A stretch of DNA of 64,000 nt from Acinetobacter sp. Ac_5812. GTDB taxonomy: Bacteria > Pseudomonadota > Gammaproteobacteria > Pseudomonadales > Moraxellaceae. Under the pieces are notes generated by a model. It was given only the letters and a program-made list of their open reading frames with translations, made no database searches and was not told the DNA's origin. A program made the position numbers and the translations under genes. Location of the stretch: assembly GCF_013072695.1 (NCBI RefSeq), contig NZ_LXUK01000007.1, forward strand, positions 1 through 64,000, in the 5' to 3' direction. Of the stretch, positions 29,278 through 37,966 are shown one piece after another (the stretch's first letter is position 1; each line of letters begins with the position of its first letter).

Positions 29278-30165
29278 TCAGGCCAAAATTAATCGAGCAT
29301 GATTTACAATATGCTCAGTCAAAAGCTGTAATGGCTTTGATTGTTGATCCCAATGATGCCAATACAGTGGAATATCAACGCTAATATCAGGCAATAACCC
29401 AACCAATACTTCTGCTTTATTTTCAATATTCAGTTGCAGCTCGGGCACCATGCCATAGCCTAACCCCAACTTAATGGCGGTCACAAAAGACTCTGAAGAT
29501 GGAATTAAATGACAAGGATAAGTCCCTTTCATCAATCCATAGTTTTTTTCCAGAAGATCAAAATGCATACGGTCTTTTTCATTAAAAATAATCGCTGGTG
29601 CAGCACGTAAAGTTTCTCGATGAACGCCTTCTGCAAACCATTTTCGTCTAAATTGTTCTGTCGCCATCATTTGATAACGCATCAAACCTAAATATTGCGC
29701 ACGGCAACCACGCATGGGTTGATCTTCAATTGAAATACAGGCACTCACCGTCCCCTTTTCTAATAATGAATAGGTATGAGACTGGTCATCTGTTCTCAGC
29801 TCAATCACAATCTTTTCTTTGAGTAATACATCCTTTAATGCAGGAAGCAACCATGTCGCTAAAGAGTCTTCATTCGACCCAATCACAGTCTTAAAAAAAT
29901 GTGATTCTCCTCCCCCAGTCAAACCATGAAGTAAGTTTTGTTCTAAACGTCGGATGTGCTGTATGTGTTCGAAGATCTGCTGACCTGCTTGTGTTAAGAC
30001 ACAAGGACGACCACGAATCAACAGTAGTTGCCCTAATTCTTTTTCAAGTGCTTGGACCCTCAATGTCACCGCTGATGCAGTAATACAGAGCTTGGCACCT
30101 GCTTGTTCGAAGCTTCCATTTTCAGCCACTGCAAAGAAGGCTTCACATTGTTTATTGTCTAGCAT
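29278..30165 (-). CDS. argP: ArgP/IciA-type LysR transcriptional regulator
   Basis: 295 residues. The N-terminal LysR helix-turn-helix (AFFAVAENGSFEQAGAKL ... SAVTLRVQALEKELG) is followed by a ligand-binding domain with SSESFVTAIKLGLGYGMVPE. In E. coli ArgP senses lysine/arginine and activates argO, an amino-acid exporter. A LysE/ArgO gene lies 2 kb away (32085) beyond an MFS gene, which supports this pairing. Confidence 0.85.
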   Translation of the reverse strand: MLDNKQCEAFFAVAENGSFEQAGAKLCITASAVTLRVQALEKELGQLLLIRGRPCVLTQAGQQIFEHIQHIRRLEQNLLHGLTGGGESHFFKTVIGSNEDSLATWLLPALKDVLLKEKIVIELRTDDQSHTYSLLEKGTVSACISIEDQPMRGCRAQYLGLMRYQMMATEQFRRKWFAEGVHRETLRAAPAIIFNEKDRMHFDLLEKNYGLMKGTYPCHLIPSSESFVTAIKLGLGYGMVPELQLNIENKAEVLVGLLPDISVDIPLYWHHWDQQSKPLQLLTEHIVNHARLILA

Positions 30166-30365
30166 AAAAATCTTAAAAAAATTTAGGTAAATAAAAATAA
30201 CATTAATCTTATTAAATTTTAAAAATAAAAAAAGATGATCATAATTAGAAAATGTTGATCTGCCTAAAGTCTGGTGCGATTCTGATTTATCTTGGCATCA
30301 CTGGTTTTGGTAAGTTCATCCTGATCATGACCGGCACAAAATAGCTTTGTCCTGATTGAGGTAGA

Positions 30366-31529
30366 TCAAACCAGTCTTTTTCTTAAATAGATAATACTGA
30401 GTAAGGCAAATGCCAAACCAATAAAAGACGGCGCATAACCAAAAGGTGTTGCCAACAACCCAACGATGACCGCACCGGCTACTGCGCCGCCATAATTAAA
30501 AATGTTAACACGAGCAATAATTTCATCGCGTCGGCTTTCATCCAAACGACCTACAGCAGAATATGTAAGCGGAACCAAAGCACCTACAGCAACACCAGCC
30601 AATGCAAAACCTAAAATAACTGTAACTAATGAATGGCTGATTCCAGATAATACACATCCGAATGCGCCTATCAGGAGCGTGACCAAAGCAATCCATGTCG
30701 CTGTTTTAAATTGCAGCAAATAATCAAGACTTAAGCGTGTGAGTAGAATTCCAATTTGATAAGCGGCATACCCTAAAGGTGCAATCGTTGCAGAGCTTGC
30801 CAAAACATCTTTGAGATAAATTGAACTCCATGTACTGATTGCAGAATCGACAGTAAACACAATCAAAATAATCAGCCCAAAAATAAGAAGCTGTTGATAT
30901 GGAATCGCTGGTTTCTCTTGCGAAAGTATTTCTGAGCATTGTTTTTGCTGAAATAACCATTGCCTAGAGAGTTGCGAGGTGATGAAGGCAATCACCACTG
31001 CAATGCATAATGCTGTCGTTGCTCCAAGTGCAGTTGAAACCGTGGCTGACATAATCAATGCTCCTAAAAATGCAGCCGCGGTATAACATGCAAAAAAAAC
31101 ACCAAATACACTTTTACCAAGCCGTTGCTCCATCATAACCGCTTGCATATTCAGTGCTGCATCCAAACAGCCTAATCCAAGTCCATAAAGCAAAAAACTC
31201 GCAATCATGAGGATCACATTTGGACTAAATGCAGCAAGTGCTATTCCTATCGCTTCAAAAATAAAACCCGTCACTACGGCAAGTCGTGAGCCAAGCTTGA
31301 CTGCGATACGATCAGCTAAAATTGAACCGAGTGCCGCTGCAATACATACTCCCAGAATAATCAGTGATAATTGATCATCTGAAAGTCTGAATCGACCTTT
31401 TATTGTGGGGAGTGCAGTCATCACGGTCGCATAGCCAAGGCCTTGTGTCGCAAAACCCAGCGCAATCACTTTCCTTGTTTTACTGAGCATCGGATTGTTT
31501 ACACCTTGAATATGATGATTGAGGTCCAT
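30366..31529 (-). CDS. MFS transporter, YbjJ-like
   Basis: 387 residues with twelve predicted helices; ADRIAVKLGSRLAV in the loop between helices 2 and 3 is the MFS motif A region. The N-terminal DLNHHIQGVNNP may be an over-extended start: an ATG 39 bp in (31490) is also possible. Substrate unknown. It separates the argP-like gene from lysE, and reads divergently from lysE. Confidence 0.85.
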   Translation of the reverse strand: MDLNHHIQGVNNPMLSKTRKVIALGFATQGLGYATVMTALPTIKGRFRLSDDQLSLIILGVCIAAALGSILADRIAVKLGSRLAVVTGFIFEAIGIALAAFSPNVILMIASFLLYGLGLGCLDAALNMQAVMMEQRLGKSVFGVFFACYTAAAFLGALIMSATVSTALGATTALCIAVVIAFITSQLSRQWLFQQKQCSEILSQEKPAIPYQQLLIFGLIILIVFTVDSAISTWSSIYLKDVLASSATIAPLGYAAYQIGILLTRLSLDYLLQFKTATWIALVTLLIGAFGCVLSGISHSLVTVILGFALAGVAVGALVPLTYSAVGRLDESRRDEIIARVNIFNYGGAVAGAVIVGLLATPFGYAPSFIGLAFALLSIIYLRKRLV

Positions 31530-32084
31530 GCTTGACTCACTTCATTATTTTTAAATATGTGCTTGGATATTCCTTCGAACACTTCCTGTGTCGATTGTTT
31601 TTAATTTTGATCTAAAACAATTCTGAAAATAAGGGCAATAATTGAAAAATAAGGGGGGTAATTCGGACAACAATATTTAAACAGCTTTGTTGTATCAACC
31701 GACCTCTAAACACTTATTCAGTCATATCACTCTCAGATCAATAAAGCTGCAGCTAAAATCTATCGTACAACCCATTGGCATTTATTCTCAATGCCTCATC
31801 ACAGTCTATTCAAAATACCCCTTTTCAGCTACAGCAAAAGATACTTCACCTTATTTTGTGTCCAATACAAATCCTAAAAAAAATTTAGCAAAACCAAAAT
31901 AATCTTAATTTTACTGACTTTTATAAATAAAAAAAGATAATAGCAAACAGTAAATTTTTAATGGAAAAAAAAGCATCTAACACTTGATCTAAGCGTTAGA
32001 CGAACTGCCTTTGCCTAAGCATATGCACGTTGTTTTCCATCCAAAGCCAGCACAGACCACCCTATATGATTGAGGAACCAAAAT
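31530..32084. other. Intergenic region between divergent MFS and lysE genes
   Basis: 555 bp. An open frame at 31687-31902 has unconvincing composition and no ribosome site. The rest holds AT-rich promoter-like sequence; an ArgP site for lysE would be expected here but I cannot define one. Confidence 0.5.
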
Positions 32085-32681
32085 ATGACTGCATTTTTCT
32101 ATGGGCTTGGTATTGGCTTTTCTTTAATTTTAGCGATTGGCGCGCAAAATGCTTTTGTTCTAAAACAAGGCTTAAAACAGCAGCATGTTTTTTGGGTCTG
32201 CCTGATCTGTGCGCTTTCGGATTCTATCTTGATTTATTTAGGGGTCATGGGCTTTTCAAAAATCGTAATCGACTTCCCTTTGATCGTTACCATTGCCAAG
32301 TACTTTGGTGCTGCTTTTTTATTTTTATATGGGCTTCGAAATTTCTACTCAGCCATCAACAATAGTTCGGCACTGAATCCTAGTGAAATTGAAAAGGACT
32401 CACTGCTTAAAATTATTGGTATGTGCTTGGCCTTCACCTGGCTAAATCCACATGTCTATCTAGACACCGTGATTCTGGTTGGTTCGATTTCAGTTCAGTT
32501 TGCAGATCATCTGTACTTGTTTGCAGCTGGAACCATACTCTCCTCATGGATCTTCTTTTTCGCATTAGGCTATGGCGCAAGAATCTTATTGCCTTGGTTT
32601 AAAAAGGCCAGTTCATGGAGAATTCTTGATGTTGTTGTTGGACTGATGATGTGGGCAATTGCAACCAAGTTATTAATCTAA
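32085..32681 (+). CDS. LysE/ArgO-family amino-acid exporter
   Basis: 198 residues with about six helices; LSLILAIGAQNAFVLKQGL near the N-terminus is the LysE/ArgO signature and FTWLNPHVYLD the second conserved segment. Exports basic amino acids (arginine/lysine) at the inner membrane. The ATG at 32085 has GAGGAACC upstream and is preferred to the one at 32070. It is the last gene before the genomic island. Confidence 0.9.
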   Translation: MTAFFYGLGIGFSLILAIGAQNAFVLKQGLKQQHVFWVCLICALSDSILIYLGVMGFSKIVIDFPLIVTIAKYFGAAFLFLYGLRNFYSAINNSSALNPSEIEKDSLLKIIGMCLAFTWLNPHVYLDTVILVGSISVQFADHLYLFAAGTILSSWIFFFALGYGARILLPWFKKASSWRILDVVVGLMMWAIATKLLI

Positions 32682-32694
32682 AACACAGAGAAAT

Positions 32695-32725
32695 AAAAAA
32701 GCCCTTATTTTCATAAGGGCTTTTT
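32695..32725. terminator. Terminator of lysE, originally also of tRNA-Ser
   Basis: Stem AAAAAAGCCCTTA / TAAGGGCTTTTT. Before the island inserted, this hairpin would have directly followed the tRNA-Ser 3' end on the other strand. Confidence 0.88.
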
Positions 32726-32727
32726 CG

Positions 32728-32745
32728 TATTTGGCGGAAGCGGTG
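32728..32745. other. attL (direct repeat of tRNA-Ser 3' end)
   Basis: TATTTGGCGGAAGCGGTG, identical to 61558-61575. It is a tRNA-Ser 3' fragment without the rest of the gene, i.e. the displaced chromosomal half of the target. Confidence 0.92.
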
Positions 32746-32863
32746 TCCGTCTAACAATAGTCCTAAGCAATCCAAATAAATGCTATAAAAATATATTATT
32801 CAAATACTTAATAATTATATCATCCTAATCCATCTTGTCTAATCCTACCATTTCCAGTATTTT

Positions 32864-32886
32864 ATGAGGGGTAGGTTGAGGGGTAA
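32864..32886 (+). repeat. 23-bp terminal element, left copy (putative integrase arm site)
   Basis: Contains two GAGGGGTA boxes separated by GGTT; identical to 61487-61509 and in the same orientation. It ends 9 bp before the integrase ATG, so it overlaps the translation-initiation region. Confidence 0.85.
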
Positions 32887-32895
32887 ATCAAAGGC

Positions 32896-34173
32896 ATGCC
32901 AAAGAAATCCAAAGAGCTTTCTGCACTCAGTGTAGCAAGAATTAAAGAGACTGGTCGATACCACGTAGGCGGTGTTGATGGTCTTTGTTTAAATATCGAG
33001 GGAGATTCCCGTGTCTGGATTTTACGTGCCGTTGTGGGAAAACGTCTGGATAAAAATGGAAAATTAAAACCTCATCGCCGTGATATTGGTATTGGTCCAT
33101 ACCCTGAAGTTTCTTTAGCTGAAGCTCGTGCCAAAGCCACTGAATTAAAATTACAAATACGAAGTGGTATTGATCCAATTGTCCATCAACAGGAACAGCT
33201 TGCAAAGCTTCATGTTCAGCAACTACGGAACAAAACATTCATGGAATGTGCAAAAGTTGTTATTGGCAATAAAACCCGTGAACTCAAAAATGAAAAACAT
33301 ATTGGACAATGGTCATCGACACTAGAAACTTATATTTACCCAACTTTGGGCAATCTTACTATTGGTAACATTACTAAAGCCGAAATTGCTGAAGTTTTAA
33401 GACCTATTTGGGTTGAGAAAAACGAAACAGCCAAACGTATCCGTGGTCGTATAGAAACCATTTTTGATTATGCCAAGGCTATGGGATATTTTGAGGGTGA
33501 CAACCCTGCTGAATGGAAAGGTAATCTTGAACCAATCTTGGGTAACTTAAAGCAGGAATCACGCCCTCACCCATCCCTGCCTTATGAACAAGTTGCTGAG
33601 TTCATCCATCATCTAAGACAGAAAAAAGGAATTTCACCTAAAGCTTTGGGATTTGCAATTTTAACCGCCTGTCGTTCTGGTGAGATTTTTGGGGCGAAAT
33701 GGCAGGAAATTGATTTTAAGAATAAGGTCTGGATTATTCCTAAAGAACGGATGAAAGCCGATAAAGAGCATCGTGTACCTTTGTCTGAAGAAGCCATTAC
33801 GTTGCTTGAATCAATTCAAGAATATAGCCAACCACAAGATTTCATTTTTCCAGCTCCACGTTCTGGAGAAATGCTTTCTGATATGTCATTAACCACATTG
33901 ATCAAACGAATGCATGAACAAAAGCTTAAAGAAAATGGCTTAGGCTATATTGATCCTAAACAAAATCGGGTGATTACTACGCATGGTTTTCGTTCCACAT
34001 TCCGTGACTGGTCGGCAGATAAAACTAATTACGATCGTGCAGTATGTGAACATGTGTTAGCACATAAATTGCCAGATAAAGTTGAAGCTTCTTATCTACG
34101 TGGAAATTATCTAGGAAAGCGTAAAGGTTTAATGGCTGATTGGGCAGAGTATTGCTCTACGCTTACACAATGA
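32896..34173 (+). CDS. P4-type tyrosine integrase
   Basis: 425 residues. N-terminal arm-binding domain (DUF4102; LSVARIKETGRYHVGGVDGL, IGIGPYPEVSLAEARAKA), core-binding domain (~115-210) and catalytic domain with Arg260 (TACRSGE), His363-xx-Arg366 (THGFRSTFRDW), His390 and Tyr400 (EASYLRG). All catalytic positions are present, so it is likely active. These enzymes insert islands at tRNA 3' ends, consistent with the attL copy 150 bp upstream. Confidence 0.96.
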   Translation: MPKKSKELSALSVARIKETGRYHVGGVDGLCLNIEGDSRVWILRAVVGKRLDKNGKLKPHRRDIGIGPYPEVSLAEARAKATELKLQIRSGIDPIVHQQEQLAKLHVQQLRNKTFMECAKVVIGNKTRELKNEKHIGQWSSTLETYIYPTLGNLTIGNITKAEIAEVLRPIWVEKNETAKRIRGRIETIFDYAKAMGYFEGDNPAEWKGNLEPILGNLKQESRPHPSLPYEQVAEFIHHLRQKKGISPKALGFAILTACRSGEIFGAKWQEIDFKNKVWIIPKERMKADKEHRVPLSEEAITLLESIQEYSQPQDFIFPAPRSGEMLSDMSLTTLIKRMHEQKLKENGLGYIDPKQNRVITTHGFRSTFRDWSADKTNYDRAVCEHVLAHKLPDKVEASYLRGNYLGKRKGLMADWAEYCSTLTQ

Positions 34174-34246
34174 CGTAATACATAGACCTTGTATTTAACC
34201 CAACCAAATAATAATCTTATTCTTTAATATTTATCATTGAGCCAAC

Positions 34247-35125
34247 ATGTCAATACAAACTATAAGCAGTACCATAACAAGATTAAATAAGGAGTTAGCA
34301 GATATTACCCATCGAATGAGCTTAGAACAGAAAAAGGGAGCTGATATAATTTCTAAAATTTTACAAATTCAAAATTCTATCGGGAAGACAACTAGCCCTT
34401 CTACATTAAAAACAAAGTTAACAGAAATTAGTCGGAAAGAACAAGAAAACGCTCGAATACAATCAAAACTTTCAGACTTGCAAAAGAAGAAAACTGATAT
34501 TGACAATAAGCTACTGAAAGAAAAACAGAACCTTATAAAAGAAGAAATACTGGAAAGAAAAAAATTAGAGGCTCTGACTAAAAAACATCAGAAAGACGAA
34601 ATTGAACATCAAAAGAAACTGAAACGTGAAATTGATGCTATTAAGGCTTCTACCCAATACATTACTGATGTTTCAATACCATCTTACAACAATACAATAC
34701 CTGAGATTGAACCAGAATATGATTTGTTTATTTCACACGCTTCAGAAGATAAAGAAGATTTTGTCAGACCACTTGCAGAGACATTACAGCAACTTGGAGT
34801 AAAAGTTTGGTACGACGAATTCACGTTAAAAGTTGGGGATAGTTTGCGTCGTAAAATTGATAGTGGTCTCCGAAACTCTAAATACGGTACCGTTGTTCTT
34901 TCAACTGACTTTATAAAAAAAGACTGGACCAACTATGAACTTGATGGCTTAGTAGCCCGTGAAATGAATGGTCACAAAATGATTCTACCGATTTGGCACA
35001 GAATTACTAAAAATGATGTTTTAGATTATAGTCCGAATTTAGCTGATAAAGTCGCCTTAAATACTTCTGTAAATAGTATTGAGGAAATTGCCCATCAATT
35101 AGCTGATGTCATCTTAAATCGATAA
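34247..35125 (+). CDS. Coiled-coil TIR-domain protein (candidate defence effector)
   Basis: 292 residues. Residues ~1-135 are a long charged helix/coiled coil (Lys/Glu/Gln-rich). After a short linker a TIR domain spans ~158-290: YDLFISHASEDKEDFV (box 1), GVKVWYDEFTLKVGDSLRR (box 2), then VVLSTDFIKKDWTNYELDGL, where Glu231 (W-x3-E) matches the NADase glutamate of bacterial TIRs. TIR enzymes in Thoeris and related systems cleave NAD or make signalling nucleotides on phage infection. No ThsA-like partner lies nearby; next is chrB. Position beside the integrase is a common cargo slot for defence genes. Function is inferred. Confidence 0.9.
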   Translation: MSIQTISSTITRLNKELADITHRMSLEQKKGADIISKILQIQNSIGKTTSPSTLKTKLTEISRKEQENARIQSKLSDLQKKKTDIDNKLLKEKQNLIKEEILERKKLEALTKKHQKDEIEHQKKLKREIDAIKASTQYITDVSIPSYNNTIPEIEPEYDLFISHASEDKEDFVRPLAETLQQLGVKVWYDEFTLKVGDSLRRKIDSGLRNSKYGTVVLSTDFIKKDWTNYELDGLVAREMNGHKMILPIWHRITKNDVLDYSPNLADKVALNTSVNSIEEIAHQLADVILNR

Positions 35126-35426
35126 GCACCTTCTAAGAGTTAAAATTTTGACTGAGATTTACAAAGAACCTAATTCTCAGTCAACTTTTGCACACCCTGC
35201 AATTTAAACAATTTTTTTGATAAGTAGTACTAAACTCACAAATATTGAAGTGTGCTGAAACAATATATAACCAAATAATTTATATAAAATCATAAACTTA
35301 AAAAACAACTGCTCTTTAGTCATTTCCGCACTTTAATATTTCTTCTGATATAAGAAATCACTTCTTTGTATTTGCCCTTTAATTTTTTATATGTAATATA
35401 TTAAACAAATAAGTTGAGTATATTAC
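35126..35426. other. AT-rich intergenic region before chrB
   Basis: About 300 bp, no gene; presumably the chrBA promoter. No clear operator palindrome identified. Confidence 0.5.
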
Positions 35427-36338
35427 ATGAAAATATCCTTACTCATATCCTCATTGCCTACGCAGAACACAACCACTCGTATGAGAGTCTGGCGATCTCT
35501 CAAAGCAAGTGGCGCAGCAATTCTAAGAGATGGGGTCTACTTACTCCCTATTTCGCATAGTGAAAAGTTTGACCCTATTGCTAATGATGTTATTTCAGAA
35601 CAAGGAACTGCTTATGTGTTTCATGCTGAGCAACCCTTAAATCTTGAACTTGCTCCTTTCTTCAATCGAAAAGAAGAATACGACACTCTCTATAAACAAC
35701 TTTCTGAGTTAAGAGATCGACAGACTAAAGATGAAAAGAAAGAGCTACTCAAGCAAGTTCGTAAACTGAGAAAAAGTATCGATGCGCTTGTAGAAATTGA
35801 CTTCTACCCCGATGAGACTCAAGCACAGGTTTTAAATGAGCTATCTTCATTAGAACTTTCAATTGCACGTCTTGGTGAAGTGAATGAGCCTCAAGCGATA
35901 CAAGCTCATATTCAACTTCTAGATAAAGCTAGTTATCAAAACAGAATTTGGGCAACACGTAAAAGACCTTGGATTGATCGTCTAGCCTCTGCATGGCTAA
36001 TAAAGACATTTATTGATACCTCACCAACATTCATTTGGTTAGAAATGCCAAGTGACTGCCCAGAAGCAGCATTAGGATTCGATTTTGATGGTGCAACTTT
36101 CAGTCATGTCAATCATTGGGTGACCTTCGAAGTTCTTTTACATAGTTTTAATTTAGAAACACCTGCATTAAAGAAAATTGCTGAAATTGTTCATTACTTA
36201 GATGTCGGTGGAATTGAGCCTCCCGAAGCAATCGGTATTGAAAAGGTTATTCAAGGAATTAGAAGCCAGATAAGTGACGATGACCACCTATTTGCCTTAT
36301 CAAATCACATTTTCGATGGCTTATATGCCAACCTATAA
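35427..36338 (+). CDS. chrB: Chromate resistance protein ChrB
   Basis: 303 residues. N-terminal domain MRVWRSLKASGAAILRDGVYLLP matches the ChrB N-terminal family; C-terminal domain has WATRKRPWIDRLASAWLIKTF and FDFDGATFSHVNH...VTFEVLL, with conserved His/Cys/Asp positions likely to bind oxyanion or metal. ChrB proteins regulate or assist chromate resistance. It stands 11 bp before chrA in one operon. Confidence 0.92.
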   Translation: MKISLLISSLPTQNTTTRMRVWRSLKASGAAILRDGVYLLPISHSEKFDPIANDVISEQGTAYVFHAEQPLNLELAPFFNRKEEYDTLYKQLSELRDRQTKDEKKELLKQVRKLRKSIDALVEIDFYPDETQAQVLNELSSLELSIARLGEVNEPQAIQAHIQLLDKASYQNRIWATRKRPWIDRLASAWLIKTFIDTSPTFIWLEMPSDCPEAALGFDFDGATFSHVNHWVTFEVLLHSFNLETPALKKIAEIVHYLDVGGIEPPEAIGIEKVIQGIRSQISDDDHLFALSNHIFDGLYANL

Positions 36339-36349
36339 AGAGAATAATC

Positions 36350-37702
36350 ATGGAACAAGAACAAGCCGCTGTACATGAAGAACCAGCACAGCCAGTTCAT
36401 TTTTGGCAAGCTTTCTTATTTTGGCTTAAATTGGGGTTTATTAGTTTTGGTGGACCAGCGGGGCAAATCGCTGTTATGCACCAAGAACTCGTTGAACAAA
36501 AACGTTGGATTTCTGAAAAGCGTTTTTTACATGCTCTCAACTACTGCATGTTACTGCCTGGGCCTGAAGCACAACAATTAGCAACCTATATCGGTTGGTT
36601 GATGCATAGAACCGTTGGTGGATTAGTTGCAGGAATCCTTTTTGTATTACCCTCTCTATTTATCCTGATTGGTCTGTCATGGGTCTATGTAAAATTTGGT
36701 GATGTTCCTATTATTGCAGGTCTTTTTTATGGGATTAAACCAGCTGTTGTTGCTATCGTTTTTCATGCGACATATCGGATTGGTAGCCGATCGTTGAAAA
36801 ATAAGTTTTTATGGGCAATCGCTGCGCTTGCATTCATCTCTATATTTTTCTTTAACTTGCCATTCCCCTTAATCGTTCTAACGGCTGCGATCATTGGATA
36901 TTTAGCAAGTAAAAAATATCCAAGCGTTTTTACAGGCGGAGGTTCACATCAGCAAGGTAAAAAAGATTATGGTCCCGCATTAATTGATGATGATACACCT
37001 ACCCCAGAACATGCCATATTTAGTTGGAAACATTTAGCTAAGATACTTTTGATTGGAGCAATCCTATGGCTTGCCCCAATTTTCAGTTTGGTTTTAACGC
37101 TTGGTTGGGATCATGCTTATACTCAAATGGCTTGGTTCTTTACAAAAGCTGCTTTGCTCACATTTGGTGGTGCTTATGCAGTATTACCTTATGTTTATCA
37201 AGGTGCTGTTAATTTTTATGGTTGGTTGAGTCCAACACAAATGATCGATGGTTTAGCCCTTGGAGAAAGCACCCCAGGTCCTCTGATCATGGTTGTTGCG
37301 TTTGTAGGATTCTTAGGTGGCTTTAATCATGCTCTGTTAGGCAATGATCATCTGTTCTTGGCAGGTGCGTTGGGTGCTGTGATTGTGACTTGGTTTACTT
37401 TCCTGTTTTCTTTCATTTTTATTCTAGCTGGTGCTCCAGTGATTGAATCAACCCACAATGAATTAAAATTTACTGCACCTTTGACGGCAATCACTGCCGC
37501 TGTTGTTGGTGTAATTTTAAATCTTGCACTTTTCTTCAGTTACCACGTTTTATGGCCAAATGGATTCGATCATCCATTCAACTATGAAGCAATGGTTATT
37601 GCGATTGCAGCATTCATCGCCTTGTTCCATTTTGAAGTCAAAGTCATGTATGTCATTTTAGCTTCGGCATTCTGTGGTTTGATTTTGTACATTGGTGCGT
37701 AA
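36350..37702 (+). CDS. chrA: Chromate efflux transporter ChrA (long form)
   Basis: 450 residues, two homologous CHR halves. First half: FWLKLGFISFGGPAGQIAVMH and LNYCMLLPGPEAQQLATYIG; second half: FFTKAALLTFGGAYAVLPYV and GLALGESTPGPLIMVVAFVG. These FGG and PGP signatures define chromate/sulfate antiporter-like exporters of the inner membrane. Translationally close to chrB and followed by a strong terminator. Confidence 0.96.
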   Translation: MEQEQAAVHEEPAQPVHFWQAFLFWLKLGFISFGGPAGQIAVMHQELVEQKRWISEKRFLHALNYCMLLPGPEAQQLATYIGWLMHRTVGGLVAGILFVLPSLFILIGLSWVYVKFGDVPIIAGLFYGIKPAVVAIVFHATYRIGSRSLKNKFLWAIAALAFISIFFFNLPFPLIVLTAAIIGYLASKKYPSVFTGGGSHQQGKKDYGPALIDDDTPTPEHAIFSWKHLAKILLIGAILWLAPIFSLVLTLGWDHAYTQMAWFFTKAALLTFGGAYAVLPYVYQGAVNFYGWLSPTQMIDGLALGESTPGPLIMVVAFVGFLGGFNHALLGNDHLFLAGALGAVIVTWFTFLFSFIFILAGAPVIESTHNELKFTAPLTAITAAVVGVILNLALFFSYHVLWPNGFDHPFNYEAMVIAIAAFIALFHFEVKVMYVILASAFCGLILYIGA

Positions 37703-37716
37703 ACTTATAATTTTTA

Positions 37717-37747
37717 ATAAAAAAGGAAGCTTAGCTTCCTTTTTTTA
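37717..37747. terminator. Bidirectional terminator after chrA
   Basis: Stem AAAAAGGAAGC / GCTTCCTTTTT, loop TTA, between chrA and the convergent YHYH gene. Confidence 0.92.
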
Positions 37748-37752
37748 TACCA

Positions 37753-37878
37753 TTAGTGGCAGTGACGATCCCCTGTTTTACTATTCGTGTGGCATCCTGA
37801 AGAATCAGTACCACCTGAATGAGCAAAAGCATTTGTTACCGCAAGCCCCATTAAACATACCAAGATTAGTTTTTTCAT
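37753..37878 (-). CDS. YHYH-type micro-protein, exported, 41 aa
   Basis: ATG at 37878, stop TAA at 37753-37755; 41 residues. Signal peptide MKKLILVCLMGLAVTNAFA is followed by a 22-residue mature peptide with GGTDSSGCH and GDRHCH: two Cys and four His arranged like the short YHYH domain family. It can plausibly bind metal. A GGGAAA purine tract precedes the ATG. It sits between chromate resistance and the metal-efflux operon, which supports a periplasmic metal-related role, though function is unproven. Confidence 0.8.
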   Translation of the reverse strand: MKKLILVCLMGLAVTNAFAHSGGTDSSGCHTNSKTGDRHCH

Positions 37879-37966
37879 ATTGTTTCCCTTTTTATTGAAC
37901 GATAAAACAAGTTTGAAATTGTACAACAAACAAACGATTTACTTCTAAGCCATTAGTCGAAAAGAA

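Noticed and set aside
31687-31902. 71-aa open frame in the MFS-lysE gap
   Set aside because: Unusual composition, no ribosome site, no recognisable domain.
34247-36338. TIR gene and chrB as a two-gene Thoeris-like system
   Set aside because: chrB clearly belongs with chrA; a 300-bp AT-rich gap separates it from the TIR gene, and no ThsA-like domain is present.
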